64,000 nt of DNA from an uncultured Verrucomicrobiota bacterium. GTDB taxonomy: Bacteria; Verrucomicrobiota; Verrucomicrobiia; Limisphaerales; UBA9464. Location: assembly GCA_903907995.1 (NCBI GenBank), contig CAIVQH010000018.1, positions 56,755-120,754 on the forward strand, read 5' to 3'. The notes under the pieces are model-generated. The model made no database searches and was not told the DNA's origin. It was given only the letters and a program-made list of their open reading frames with translations. Within the stretch, counting starts at the first letter, position 1, and each line of letters starts with the position of its first letter. Shown here piece by piece: positions 28,543-38,149 of the stretch. Position numbers and translations under genes: made by a program.

Positions 28543-29891
28543 GAACGTCCCCGATGACCTTCTATCAATTTGAGCGTCGGCTGGTCCAGCTGGCCCGGGT
28601 AATTCTGGGCCTGGGTTCGGTCATTGTGCGTCTGGCGTATGCCGAGGACGCATCCACCAATGCACCGGGCCCAAGTTTGCAACTGGCCGACGCCAAACGG
28701 CTCGCGTTCGAGCGGAACTGGGACCTGCTGGCGGCCAAGGCCGACGTGGACATCGCCACGGCGCAGGGGCTGGTCTCCAAGGAATTTCCGAACCCGGTGG
28801 TCGGGCTGACGGTGATGAAGATTCCCACGGACGGCCAGCCGTCGTCCACGGTGCTCGGCAACAGTTTCTTCCACCGCAGTTACGACACGATCGCGTCGTT
28901 CAACCAGCTGATCGAGATCGGTGGCAAGCGTACCGCCCGCAAGACCTCGGCGAAGGCGGGCGTGGAAGGGGCCACCGCCCGTTTCGCGGATGCCCGGCGT
29001 CTGCTCGATCTGGCCGTCACGAGGGCCTATGTCGCGTCGCTCCTCGCCGACGAGCAGGCGCACGTGCTGCACGCCTCGGCGGAATCCCTGAGGCGCGAGG
29101 CCGGGATTGCCGAGACGCGGTACAAGGCGGGTGACATTTCCCGGGCGGACCGGGATCAGATTGTGATTTCTGCCGATCGTCTCGAGCTGGATGCCAGCCG
29201 GGCGGAGTCGGATGCGCATGCGGCGCGCATCCAGCTGGAGGTCCTGCTGGGAACTCCGGAGGCAAAAGGTGATTTGGCGCTGGGCGGTTCTCTCACGGAG
29301 TTGACGAGGGAAACGATGGCAAGGGTTAGGAGGCCGTCCAGCGCCTCCGTTGATATTGCCGAACGCCCGGATGTCCGGGCGGCGGCCGCGGCCGTGAAGA
29401 AGGCGGATGCCGACCTGCGCCTGCAGAAGGCGCAGCGCGTGCCCGATCCGACCTTCCTGGTGCAGTACGAGCGGGAACCGCCCGACAAGAACGACACCGT
29501 GGGCTTCGGCGTCTCCTTCCCGCTCCCGCTGTGGAACTGGAACCGGGGCAACATTGCCGCCGCCGCCGCCACGCGGGTGCAGGCGGAAGGTCACGTGCGC
29601 CAGGCCAAAGCCACTGCCTACGCCGAGATCGCGACCGCCCAGCGCGAGCTGGATACGGCGACCGAGCGGAGCCGGCGCTACTCGACCCAGATCGTGCCGA
29701 ATTCGGCCGCCATCACCGAGACCGTGCGCTTTGCCTACCAGAAGGGCGGGGCCTCGCTCCTCGACCTGCTCACCGCCGAGCGCAACGACAACGATGTGCG
29801 GCTTGCCGCCGCGACTGCCGAGGCGGACGCCGCAAATGCCGCCGCAGCCTTGCAGGCGGCCTTGGGCGACAACCCGGCGGCCAAACCCTGA
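28539..29891 (+). CDS. TolC/CzcC-family outer membrane efflux protein
   Basis: Duplicated OEP pattern; FPNPVVGLTV..., FGVSFPLPLWNWNRGNIAAA. Confidence 0.88.
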   Translation: MRTSPMTFYQFERRLVQLARVILGLGSVIVRLAYAEDASTNAPGPSLQLADAKRLAFERNWDLLAAKADVDIATAQGLVSKEFPNPVVGLTVMKIPTDGQPSSTVLGNSFFHRSYDTIASFNQLIEIGGKRTARKTSAKAGVEGATARFADARRLLDLAVTRAYVASLLADEQAHVLHASAESLRREAGIAETRYKAGDISRADRDQIVISADRLELDASRAESDAHAARIQLEVLLGTPEAKGDLALGGSLTELTRETMARVRRPSSASVDIAERPDVRAAAAAVKKADADLRLQKAQRVPDPTFLVQYEREPPDKNDTVGFGVSFPLPLWNWNRGNIAAAAATRVQAEGHVRQAKATAYAEIATAQRELDTATERSRRYSTQIVPNSAAITETVRFAYQKGGASLLDLLTAERNDNDVRLAAATAEADAANAAAALQAALGDNPAAKP

Positions 29892-29901
29892 TCATTTTTC
29901 C

Positions 29902-31053
29902 ATGAAGACGCTCCTCTCCCTGACCCTGCTGGCCGCACTCGCGGCGGCCGGCTGCAAACCGCAAAAAGCCGCCGAAGAGCCCGAAGCCACAGCCAAGGTC
30001 TCCGGTGACAAAGTGACCCTGCCGCCCCACAGCCCGCAACTGAACACACTCGGGGTCGAGCCGGCGGAGGTGGGCCACAGCCCGACGCTTCATCTGAACG
30101 GCCGTCTCGTCTGGGACGACACGGTGACCGTACGCGTTTTCACCGCGTTTGCCGGCCGGGTGACGAAGATCCTGGTGGAACCGGGTCAGACCGTGAAGAA
30201 GGGTGATCCGCTGGCCATCGTGGCGTCGTCCGACTATGGCCAGGCCAAGGCCGATGCCCGCAAGGCCGACGCTGATTTTGCTCTCGCCGAGCGCACGCAG
30301 AACCGGGTGCGGGAGCTGGCCGAACACGGGGCGGCGGCGCAAAAGGACGTCGAGGCGGCGCAGGCCGACTACGCGCGCACGCAGTCGGAGATGCAGCGGG
30401 CGCGGGCCCGGCTGGAATTTTACGGCGGCAGCGCCGACAGCGCCGACCAGACCTACGAACTGAAGAGCCCGCTGGACGGCGTGGTCGTCGAGAAGAACCT
30501 GAATCCGGGACAGGAGATCCGCCCCGACCAGATGCTGGCCGGCACCGACCGCCAGGCCGCTCCGCTTTTCACCATCACCGACCCGGCCCGGCTCTGGATT
30601 CAGCTTGATGCCAGCGAAGTGGAACTGCCGCTGCTCCGGGCCGGTCAGCCGTTTGAACTGCACACCCGGTCACTGCCGGGGCAGAAGTTCACCGGGCAGA
30701 TCGAGGCCGTTTCCGAGTTTCTGGATCCCGCCACCCGGACGATCCGGGTTCGCGGCAGCGTGGACAATTCCCAGCGGCGCCTGAAGGCCGAGATGTTCAT
30801 GACCGCGGAAGTTGGCTCCGGTCTTCCCACTTCAGGCACGGACGTGCCGTCCAAGGCCGTCTTCCTCGTGGGCGAAAAGCATTTCCTGTTCGTGGAGGAG
30901 AACCGCGGTGAGTTTGTCCGCCGCGAGATCAAGGCGGGGCCGGAGCATGACGGCAAGGTGCTCGTGCTGGATGGCCTCCGGCCGGGTCAGAATGTGGTGA
31001 CTGAAGGCTCCCTGCTTCTCCAGCAGATGCTGCAGACACCTCAGGGAGGCTGA
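29902..31053 (+). CDS. CzcB-like RND periplasmic adaptor (lipoprotein signal)
   Basis: LLAALAAAGCKPQ lipobox; GRVTKILVEPGQTVKKGDPLAIVASSDY, SPLDGVVVEKNLNPGQEI. Confidence 0.9.
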   Translation: MKTLLSLTLLAALAAAGCKPQKAAEEPEATAKVSGDKVTLPPHSPQLNTLGVEPAEVGHSPTLHLNGRLVWDDTVTVRVFTAFAGRVTKILVEPGQTVKKGDPLAIVASSDYGQAKADARKADADFALAERTQNRVRELAEHGAAAQKDVEAAQADYARTQSEMQRARARLEFYGGSADSADQTYELKSPLDGVVVEKNLNPGQEIRPDQMLAGTDRQAAPLFTITDPARLWIQLDASEVELPLLRAGQPFELHTRSLPGQKFTGQIEAVSEFLDPATRTIRVRGSVDNSQRRLKAEMFMTAEVGSGLPTSGTDVPSKAVFLVGEKHFLFVEENRGEFVRREIKAGPEHDGKVLVLDGLRPGQNVVTEGSLLLQQMLQTPQGG

Positions 31054-31243
31054 ACCAGAACCCCATGACGCAGTCGGCAGCACCCGCTTTCGGGAGCTGA
31101 AGACTGGAACGGCGTAGGCCTCCATGCCTCAGGCACTGACCGTTCCTGCACCACACCTCACACGGGTTGTGACTTTGCCTGCGCCAATTTGTCCCGAGGT
31201 CCCCAGTAAAGCCCCTCTGAATCGAGCCAACCAGTTTTGACGC

Positions 31244-34200
31244 ATGATCGGATCGCTGACCAAGTATTCGTTGCGGCATCGCGCCATCGTGATGGTGCTC
31301 CTGCTGATTTTTGTATTCGCCGGACTGAACGCCTTCCAGCGGCTGCCCGTCGAGGCCTATCCCGACGTGACCAACGTGCAGGTGCAGATCATCACGCTCT
31401 TTCCGGGTCACGCGGCCGAGGAGGTGGAGAAGCTGGTCACCGTGCCGGTCGAGAACGAGATGAACGGCATACCCAAGCGGGTTTCGATGCGTTCGGTTTC
31501 CCTCTTCGGGCTTTCGGTCGTGACCATCGTCTTTCAGGACGACGCGCAGAGCGACTTCGTGCGCAACCAGGCCTTCCAGCATCTCTCTGCGGTCAGCCTG
31601 CCGCCGGGGGCGCAGGCCAGCCTTTCCCCGGATGCGACCCCCGTGGGTGAAATCTACCGCTACACCCTGCGCGGCCCGAAGGGGATGGCCCCGGTGGAGC
31701 TGAAGTCGCTGGAGGACTGGGTGGTGGAACGCCGTCTGCGCACGGTGCCGGGCGTCGTGGATATTGTCGGTTTCGGCGGCCCCACGAAGCAGTACCAAGT
31801 GCAGGTGGATCCGGTGAAGCTGCGGTCCTACAACCTCAGCCTCGCCCAGGTCTTCACCGCCCTGGCCAACGGCAACAAAAATGCCGGCGGTTCCTACATC
31901 GAGCACGGCTCCGAGATGTATGTGGTGCGCGGCCTGGGCTTCGTGCATGACGTCGAGGACATCGCCGCCATCGCCGTGGACACCCGTAACGGCACGCCGA
32001 TCCGCATCGGCGATGTCGGCGAGGTCGTCATCGGGAACGCCACCCGCCTGGGCCGGGTCGGCATGAATGTTCCGGGCGAGTTTGACCACGATGATGTGGT
32101 GCAAGGGATCGTGCTGCTGCGGAAGGGTGAGAATGCGCTCGCCGTGCTCCAGAACGTCATCGCGAAAGTGGAGGAGATCAACGCCCACGACCTGCCGCCG
32201 GGAGTGAAGGTGGTCCCCCATTACAACCGCACCGAGCTGATCGACCGGACCCTCCACACCGTCCGCCACAACATGGTCGAGGGCATCACCCTGGTGCTGG
32301 TCGTCCTCATCCTCTTTCTCGGCCTCGGCAACTGGCGTTCCGCGCTCGTCGTCGCCGCCGTGGTGCCGCTGTCGCTGCTCGGCGCCTTCCTGCTGCTCGA
32401 TCTGCGCGGCATTCCGGCGAACCTCATCTCGATGGGGGCGATCGACTTCGGCATCATCGTGGACTCGGCGGTGGTGATCATCGAGAACCTGCTGCATCTG
32501 CTGGAGAAGCGGAAGGACCGGACGAGACCGATCACCTCATACATCGTCGAGGCCGTCACGCAGATGGGCCGGCCGATTCTCTTCTCCAAGGCCATCCTGC
32601 TCACCGCGTTCATCCCGCTCTACACCCTGCAACGGGTGGAGGGGAAGATTTTCCGCCCGATGGCGCTCACGCTCACGTTCGCGCTCATCATGGGCACGCT
32701 GCTGGCGCTCACCATGGTGCCGGTGCTGGCCAGTTTTGCCGTGAAGAACCGGATCGCGGAGGAGGAATCCTGGCTCGTACGCTGGTTGCTCAGGATCTAC
32801 CGCCCTCTGCTGGCCTTGGCGCTGCGCTGGCGCCTGGCCGTGCTGGCCGTCGCCGTGGCCAGCCTGGCGGGCGCGGGCGTGCTGCTCGCCTTCATCGGCT
32901 CGGAATTCCTGCCCAAGCTCGACGAGGGCTCGCTCTGGGTGCGGGTCCATTATCCGCAGTCCATCTCGCCGGCCGAGGCGGCCCGGCTCACCACCCAGGT
33001 GCGCGTCATCCTTTCCTCTTTCACGGAGGTCAGGACGATCGTGAACCAGATCGGGCGCCCGGACGATGGCACCGATGTCAACGGCTTCGACACCGCAGAG
33101 CTTTTCGTGGATCTCAAGCCGCGCGACACTTGGCGGGTTCAGCGCAGCCGGGAGGCGCTGGTGGACGCCATGAACGAGCAGCTCGCCATCATTCCCGGCC
33201 TTGACGTGCAGTTCAGCCAGGTCATCGAGGACAACGTCAACGAGGCCGTCTCGGGCATCAAGGGCGAGCTGGGCATCAAGATCTTCGGGGAAAATCCTGA
33301 CACGCTCCAGCTGCTGGCCAACCAGATCGTGGAGGTGCTCAAGAAGGTGCAGGGCACGGCCGATGTCGGCAGCGAACAGCTGCTGGGCCAGCCCCAGGTT
33401 CAGATTGCGATCGAACGCGCCGCCATCGCGCGGTATGGCCTGAGCATTTCGGACGTGCAGTCAGTCATCGAGACCGCGCTGGGCGGCTCGGTCGCCTCGC
33501 AGGTGCTCGAGGGGGAGCGCACGTTTGATCTCGCTGTCAAACTGGCACCGCAGTTTGTCACGGACCTCGACGCGATCCGCCACATCCCGGTTTTCGGCGG
33601 CAACGGCGAGCGGCTGACGCTCGGGGCGGTGGCGACCGTCGAGGTGAAGCCGGGCTTTGCCCGCATCTACCGTGAGGAAAACGCGCGCCGCATCGCGGTG
33701 AAACTCTCGGTGCGTGGTCGCGACCTCGGCTCCCTGGTGGCCGAGGCGCGCGGCAAGGTGGACTCCGTCGTCAAGCTTCCGGCCGGCTATCATCTGGAAT
33801 GGACGGGCTCCTTTGAGAACCAGCAGCGGGCCGTGAAGCGGCTGGCGCTCATCGTGCCCATCACGCTGGTGGCCATTTTCTTCCTGCTGTTCACCGCCTT
33901 CGATTCGGCGCGGCTCTCCACCCTGATCCTGCTCAATGTGCCCTTCGCCGCCGTCGGCGGGCTGGTGGTGCTGCCGCTGGCAGGACTCAGCCTGTCGGTT
34001 TCCGCCCTGGTCGGCTTCATCGCGCTTTTCGGTGTGTCGGTCCAGAACGGGGTGCTGCTCGTGGAACGCATCCGTGAGCTTCGTCGCGAGGGCTCGGCGC
34101 TGGCCGATGCCATCCGCGAGGGAGCGATGTCCCGCGTGCGGCCGGTGGTGATGACTGCCACCATGGCGGCAATCGGCCTGCTGCCGGCGGGGCTTTCCCA

Positions 34201-34375
34201 TGCCGTTGGCGCGGAGACGTCCCGGCCCTTCGCCGTGGTCATCATCGGAGGGCTGGTCACAGCCACGCTGCTTACCCTCTTCATCCTGCCCATCCTGTAT
34301 CCCTGGTTTGAGGAGCGGGACGACCGGCTGACTGCTGATCGTGTTGGTGCCGCGCTGCACCGCCCCGCCGTTTGA
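31244..34375 (+). CDS. CzcA/CusA-family heavy-metal efflux RND pump 1
   Basis: 1043 aa; RLPVEAYPDVTNVQVQIITLFPG, DFGIIVDSAVVIIEN, 12 TM organisation. Confidence 0.92.
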   Translation: MIGSLTKYSLRHRAIVMVLLLIFVFAGLNAFQRLPVEAYPDVTNVQVQIITLFPGHAAEEVEKLVTVPVENEMNGIPKRVSMRSVSLFGLSVVTIVFQDDAQSDFVRNQAFQHLSAVSLPPGAQASLSPDATPVGEIYRYTLRGPKGMAPVELKSLEDWVVERRLRTVPGVVDIVGFGGPTKQYQVQVDPVKLRSYNLSLAQVFTALANGNKNAGGSYIEHGSEMYVVRGLGFVHDVEDIAAIAVDTRNGTPIRIGDVGEVVIGNATRLGRVGMNVPGEFDHDDVVQGIVLLRKGENALAVLQNVIAKVEEINAHDLPPGVKVVPHYNRTELIDRTLHTVRHNMVEGITLVLVVLILFLGLGNWRSALVVAAVVPLSLLGAFLLLDLRGIPANLISMGAIDFGIIVDSAVVIIENLLHLLEKRKDRTRPITSYIVEAVTQMGRPILFSKAILLTAFIPLYTLQRVEGKIFRPMALTLTFALIMGTLLALTMVPVLASFAVKNRIAEEESWLVRWLLRIYRPLLALALRWRLAVLAVAVASLAGAGVLLAFIGSEFLPKLDEGSLWVRVHYPQSISPAEAARLTTQVRVILSSFTEVRTIVNQIGRPDDGTDVNGFDTAELFVDLKPRDTWRVQRSREALVDAMNEQLAIIPGLDVQFSQVIEDNVNEAVSGIKGELGIKIFGENPDTLQLLANQIVEVLKKVQGTADVGSEQLLGQPQVQIAIERAAIARYGLSISDVQSVIETALGGSVASQVLEGERTFDLAVKLAPQFVTDLDAIRHIPVFGGNGERLTLGAVATVEVKPGFARIYREENARRIAVKLSVRGRDLGSLVAEARGKVDSVVKLPAGYHLEWTGSFENQQRAVKRLALIVPITLVAIFFLLFTAFDSARLSTLILLNVPFAAVGGLVVLPLAGLSLSVSALVGFIALFGVSVQNGVLLVERIRELRREGSALADAIREGAMSRVRPVVMTATMAAIGLLPAGLSHAVGAETSRPFAVVIIGGLVTATLLTLFILPILYPWFEERDDRLTADRVGAALHRPAV

Positions 34376-34682
34376 GTGGCTACTCCTGACCCAATCCGGC
34401 GTGCGCGCTCGCTTCCCATTTAGGGAGCGAGCGTTTCTGTCCTGCCCCGGTCGGTGCGGATTTCTGCCCGTGCCGTGCGCTTCTTGCTGCCCCATTGGCG
34501 GGCACCGCGCCGAAGCCATTCAGTGCCGCCGCCGCGCGTTCCCCCCCTATTTGCGAGCATCAATAGCTCAGGAAATCATAAGGTGACCTCTACTGAACAA
34601 TGAAATGAGTTGAACTCCTCTGCCCGGGCCTCAATTTGCGCCAAGTCTACCCCAACACCGACCCAGGGGGTGGCAGAATCAA

Positions 34683-37600
34683 ATGATCCGAAGACTCATC
34701 GCATTCGCCCTGCACCAGCCGATGTTCACGCTGCTGCTCCTGGTCCTGTTCATCGGGGGTGGGGTGGCGGCGTTCAAAGGTCTTCCCATCGAGGCCTTTC
34801 CGGATGTTTCGGACATCCAGGTCAACGTGGTTGCGCTCTATCCCGGTCGGGCAGCCGAGGAGGTGGAGAAGCAAGTCACCATCCCGCTGGAGATCGCCCT
34901 GAGCGGCCTGCCGCATCAGGTCCGGCTCTTTTCGCACACGCAGTTCGGCCTGTGTTTCATGATGCTGACCTTCGACGAGAAGGTGACGGATTACTTTGCG
35001 CGGCAGCAGGTTTTGGAGCGTCTGCAGCAGGCGGAACTACCGCCGGGAGTCCAGCCGCAGCTCGGCCCGCTCTCCACCGCCATCGGTGAAATCTTCCGCT
35101 TTCGCCTCAAGGGCGACGGGCTTTCCTCCCGCGACCTGCGGTCCATCGAGGATTGGACCGTGGAGCGGCAGCTCCGGATGGTTCCGGGCGTGGCCGACAT
35201 CGTGACGCTGGGCGGCCTCATCAAGACGTACGAGGTGAACCCCGACCTGGCCAAGCTGCGTTACTATGACCTGACGCTGGCGCAACTGTACACGGCGCTG
35301 GGACGCGGCAATGCGAACGTCGGCGGCAGCAAGGTCGAGCAAGGGGTCCAGCAGTACCTAATCCGTGGCATCGGCCTGCTTCGCTCCAAGGACGACATCG
35401 GGACCATCGTCGTCGCGTCGCACAACGGCACGCCCGTGTTCGTGAAGGATGTGGCCGAGGTGACCATCGGCGCGGTGCCGCGCGAGGGCGTGGTGGGGCA
35501 GGACGACGATGACGACATCGTTTCCGGCATCGTGCTGATGCGGAAGGGAGAAAACCCCTCCGATGTGCTAACGGCGCTGAAGGCGAAGGTCGAGCTGCTC
35601 AACAAGTCGGTGCTCCCGAAGGGCGTCCAGGTCGTCCCCTACTACGACCGCACCTGGCTGATCGGAACCACCCTGCACACCGTCTTCCACAACCTGCTGG
35701 AAGGCGCGCTGCTGGTGACCGCCGTGCTGCTGCTCTTCCTCGGCAACCTGCGCGCGGCCCTGATCGTCGCGCTCATGATCCCGCTGTCGCTGCTGGCCAC
35801 CTTCGTCGGCCTGACGTGGCGCGGCATCCCGGCGAACCTGCTTTCACTGGGTGCGATCGACTTCGGCATCATCGTGGACGGCGCGGTCATCGTGGTGGAG
35901 AACATCTTCCGGCATCTCAGCGAGGGGCAGACCGACTACAAATCGTCGCCGGTGAAGTTCCGCGAGGCCATCCAGCGCGCGGCGGCCGAGGTCGGCAAGC
36001 CGACCTTCTTCTCGATGCTCATCATCATCGCGGCGCATGTGCCGATCTTCACGCTCCAACGGCATGAGGGCCGCATCTTTGCGCCGATGGCGTGGACGGT
36101 GACCAGCGCCCTGGTCGGTTCGCTGATTTTCTCCCTCACCATCGTGCCGCTGCTCTGCTACTTCCTGCTGCGGAAGAAGCTCCCGCACGAGGACAACTTC
36201 ATCGTCCGCTGGGCCAAGCGCGCCTACCTGCCGGTGCTGGAATGGAGCCTCGCCCGGTGGAAGACGGTACTCGCCCTGGCCGTCACGGCGCTGGTGCTGG
36301 CCTTTGGTGTCGCGACGCGGCTGGGCACGGAGTTTTTGCCGGAGCTGAACGAGGGCACGATCTGGGTGAACACCACCCTGCCGGCGGGCGTTTCCATCGC
36401 GGAGGCCCAGAAGCGCTGCGCCCAGATGCGCAAGCTGATCCGTTCGGTGCCGGAGGTGAACACCGTCATCTCCAAGGCGGGACGCCCGGAAGATGGCACC
36501 GACCCGAAGCCGATCAACATGCTCGAATGCTTTGTCGATCTGAAGCCGGTGGACCAGTGGCGCAAGGGCATCACGAAGGAGAAGCTTCTGGAAGAGATGG
36601 ACCATGCGCTGGATGCGCTGCCCGGCCTGGAGACGAGTTTTTCGCAGCCGATCCGTGACAACGTGCTGGAGAGCATCTCCCAGATTGACGGCCAGGTGGT
36701 CATCAAGGTCTTCGGAGAGGATGCGCCCACGTTGCAAAAGGAGGTGGACCTGATCATCCGCAAGGTCACTGGGATACCGGGTGTCGCGCGGGCGTTCGTG
36801 GATCGCGCGGGCGAAGTGCCGCAGTCGGTCATCGAGGTGGACCGCGCCGCCGCGGCCCGTCACGGCCTGAACGTGCAGGATGTCGAGGATGTCATCGAAA
36901 CCGCGCTGGGCGGCAAGGCGGCGACCGAGCTTTGGGAGGGGGAGAAGCATTTCAGCGTGGTCCTGCGTCTGCCGGAACCCGAGCGGGCGCTCAGCAGGCT
37001 GGAAGGCATTCTCGTGGATACGCCGGCCGGTCCCCGGGTGCCGCTCAGCGAGCTGGCCAACTTCAAGCTCACCAGCGGCGCGATGAACATCAGCCGTGAG
37101 AACGGCACCCGCGTGAAGGCGGTAGGCGTGTTCATCCAGGGGCGCGACATGGGCAGTGTCGTGAAGGACATGCAGGCCAAGGTCAAAGAGCTGACCATGC
37201 CGCCGGGCTACCTGGTGACCTGGAGCGGTGAATTCGAGAACCAGCAGCGCGCCATGAAGCGCCTGAGCATGATCGTGCCGATCAGCGTGTTCATGATCTT
37301 CCTGCTCCTCTTCAACACCTTCCAGTCGGTGAAGAACGCGCTGCTGATCCTGCTCAACGTGCCGTTCGCGATCATTGGAGGCATCCTGGCGCTCTGGCTG
37401 ACCGGCATTCCGCTGAGCGTGAGCGCTGCCATCGGGTTTATCGCGCTCTTCGGCCAGGCCGTGCTCAACGGCGTGGTGATGGTGAGTTGCTTCAACCAGC
37501 TGGTGGAGAGCGGCAAGTCGCCGCTGGAAGCCGTGCGTGAAGGCGCGAGCATCCGGCTGCGGACCGTGCTGATGACCGCGATGCTGGCGATGCTGGGCCT

Positions 37601-37793
37601 GTTGCCGATGGCGCTTTCGCACGGCATCGGCTCGGAGACGCAGCGTCCGCTGGCGCTGGTCATCATCGGCGGTCTCGTCAGCGCGACGCCGCTGACCCTG
37701 CTGGTGCTGCCGACGCTGTACCTGCTCTTTGCGCGGGAGAAGCCGGCGAGCGCTTCTCCGACCGCTCCGACCGCAGCGCCGGTGCATGCCTGA
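34683..37793 (+). CDS. CzcA/CusA-family heavy-metal efflux RND pump 2
   Basis: 1036 aa; GLPIEAFPDVSDIQVNVVALYPGRAAEEVEKQVT, DFGIIVDGAVIVVEN. Confidence 0.92.
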   Translation: MIRRLIAFALHQPMFTLLLLVLFIGGGVAAFKGLPIEAFPDVSDIQVNVVALYPGRAAEEVEKQVTIPLEIALSGLPHQVRLFSHTQFGLCFMMLTFDEKVTDYFARQQVLERLQQAELPPGVQPQLGPLSTAIGEIFRFRLKGDGLSSRDLRSIEDWTVERQLRMVPGVADIVTLGGLIKTYEVNPDLAKLRYYDLTLAQLYTALGRGNANVGGSKVEQGVQQYLIRGIGLLRSKDDIGTIVVASHNGTPVFVKDVAEVTIGAVPREGVVGQDDDDDIVSGIVLMRKGENPSDVLTALKAKVELLNKSVLPKGVQVVPYYDRTWLIGTTLHTVFHNLLEGALLVTAVLLLFLGNLRAALIVALMIPLSLLATFVGLTWRGIPANLLSLGAIDFGIIVDGAVIVVENIFRHLSEGQTDYKSSPVKFREAIQRAAAEVGKPTFFSMLIIIAAHVPIFTLQRHEGRIFAPMAWTVTSALVGSLIFSLTIVPLLCYFLLRKKLPHEDNFIVRWAKRAYLPVLEWSLARWKTVLALAVTALVLAFGVATRLGTEFLPELNEGTIWVNTTLPAGVSIAEAQKRCAQMRKLIRSVPEVNTVISKAGRPEDGTDPKPINMLECFVDLKPVDQWRKGITKEKLLEEMDHALDALPGLETSFSQPIRDNVLESISQIDGQVVIKVFGEDAPTLQKEVDLIIRKVTGIPGVARAFVDRAGEVPQSVIEVDRAAAARHGLNVQDVEDVIETALGGKAATELWEGEKHFSVVLRLPEPERALSRLEGILVDTPAGPRVPLSELANFKLTSGAMNISRENGTRVKAVGVFIQGRDMGSVVKDMQAKVKELTMPPGYLVTWSGEFENQQRAMKRLSMIVPISVFMIFLLLFNTFQSVKNALLILLNVPFAIIGGILALWLTGIPLSVSAAIGFIALFGQAVLNGVVMVSCFNQLVESGKSPLEAVREGASIRLRTVLMTAMLAMLGLLPMALSHGIGSETQRPLALVIIGGLVSATPLTLLVLPTLYLLFAREKPASASPTAPTAAPVHA

Positions 37794-37854
37794 TCAGGTC
37801 CGTGGGTGGAATCAATTTATCCGGAGCCGGCACGTCAAAAGTTGTGTGGCATTT

Positions 37855-38120
37855 GGAAACGGAGACCGGCGCACTTTTTTGAATCCCAATGGGATTCCAT
37901 CATTCAGCCCGGGGTTGGACCGCATCGCGGGACTGCCCCGGGTCCTCCGAGAAAATGATCTTCAACCCCAACGTGGGTTGCATCGACTGGCCTGGGCTTT
38001 GATTCATCTCCTTCAGAGATGGCCACAACTTCTGCCGTTTACCCCAGCATAGCCGATCGGATCGGCAACGCTGGGCTGAATGCTGCAATCCCTTTGGGAT
38101 ATCGTCGGCGTTCCGCGACG
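37855..38120. repeat. Multi-hairpin intergenic element, locus K4
   Basis: AATCCCAATGGGATT, CAACCCCAACGTGGGTTG, ATCTCCTTCAGAGAT, CCCAGCATAGCCGATCGGATCGGCAACGCTGGG, ATCCCTTTGGGAT in series. Confidence 0.75.
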
Positions 38121-38149
38121 CGAACAGGCCACCAATACTCCAGGAGTGA

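Noticed and set aside
30929-32497. 522 aa minus-strand ORF
   Set aside because: Antisense to the adaptor and first RND pump; no recognisable motif.
35844-37787. 647 aa minus-strand ORF
   Set aside because: Lies wholly antisense to the well-supported RND pump gene; composition (His/Arg/Gly-rich) is typical of spurious high-GC antisense ORFs.
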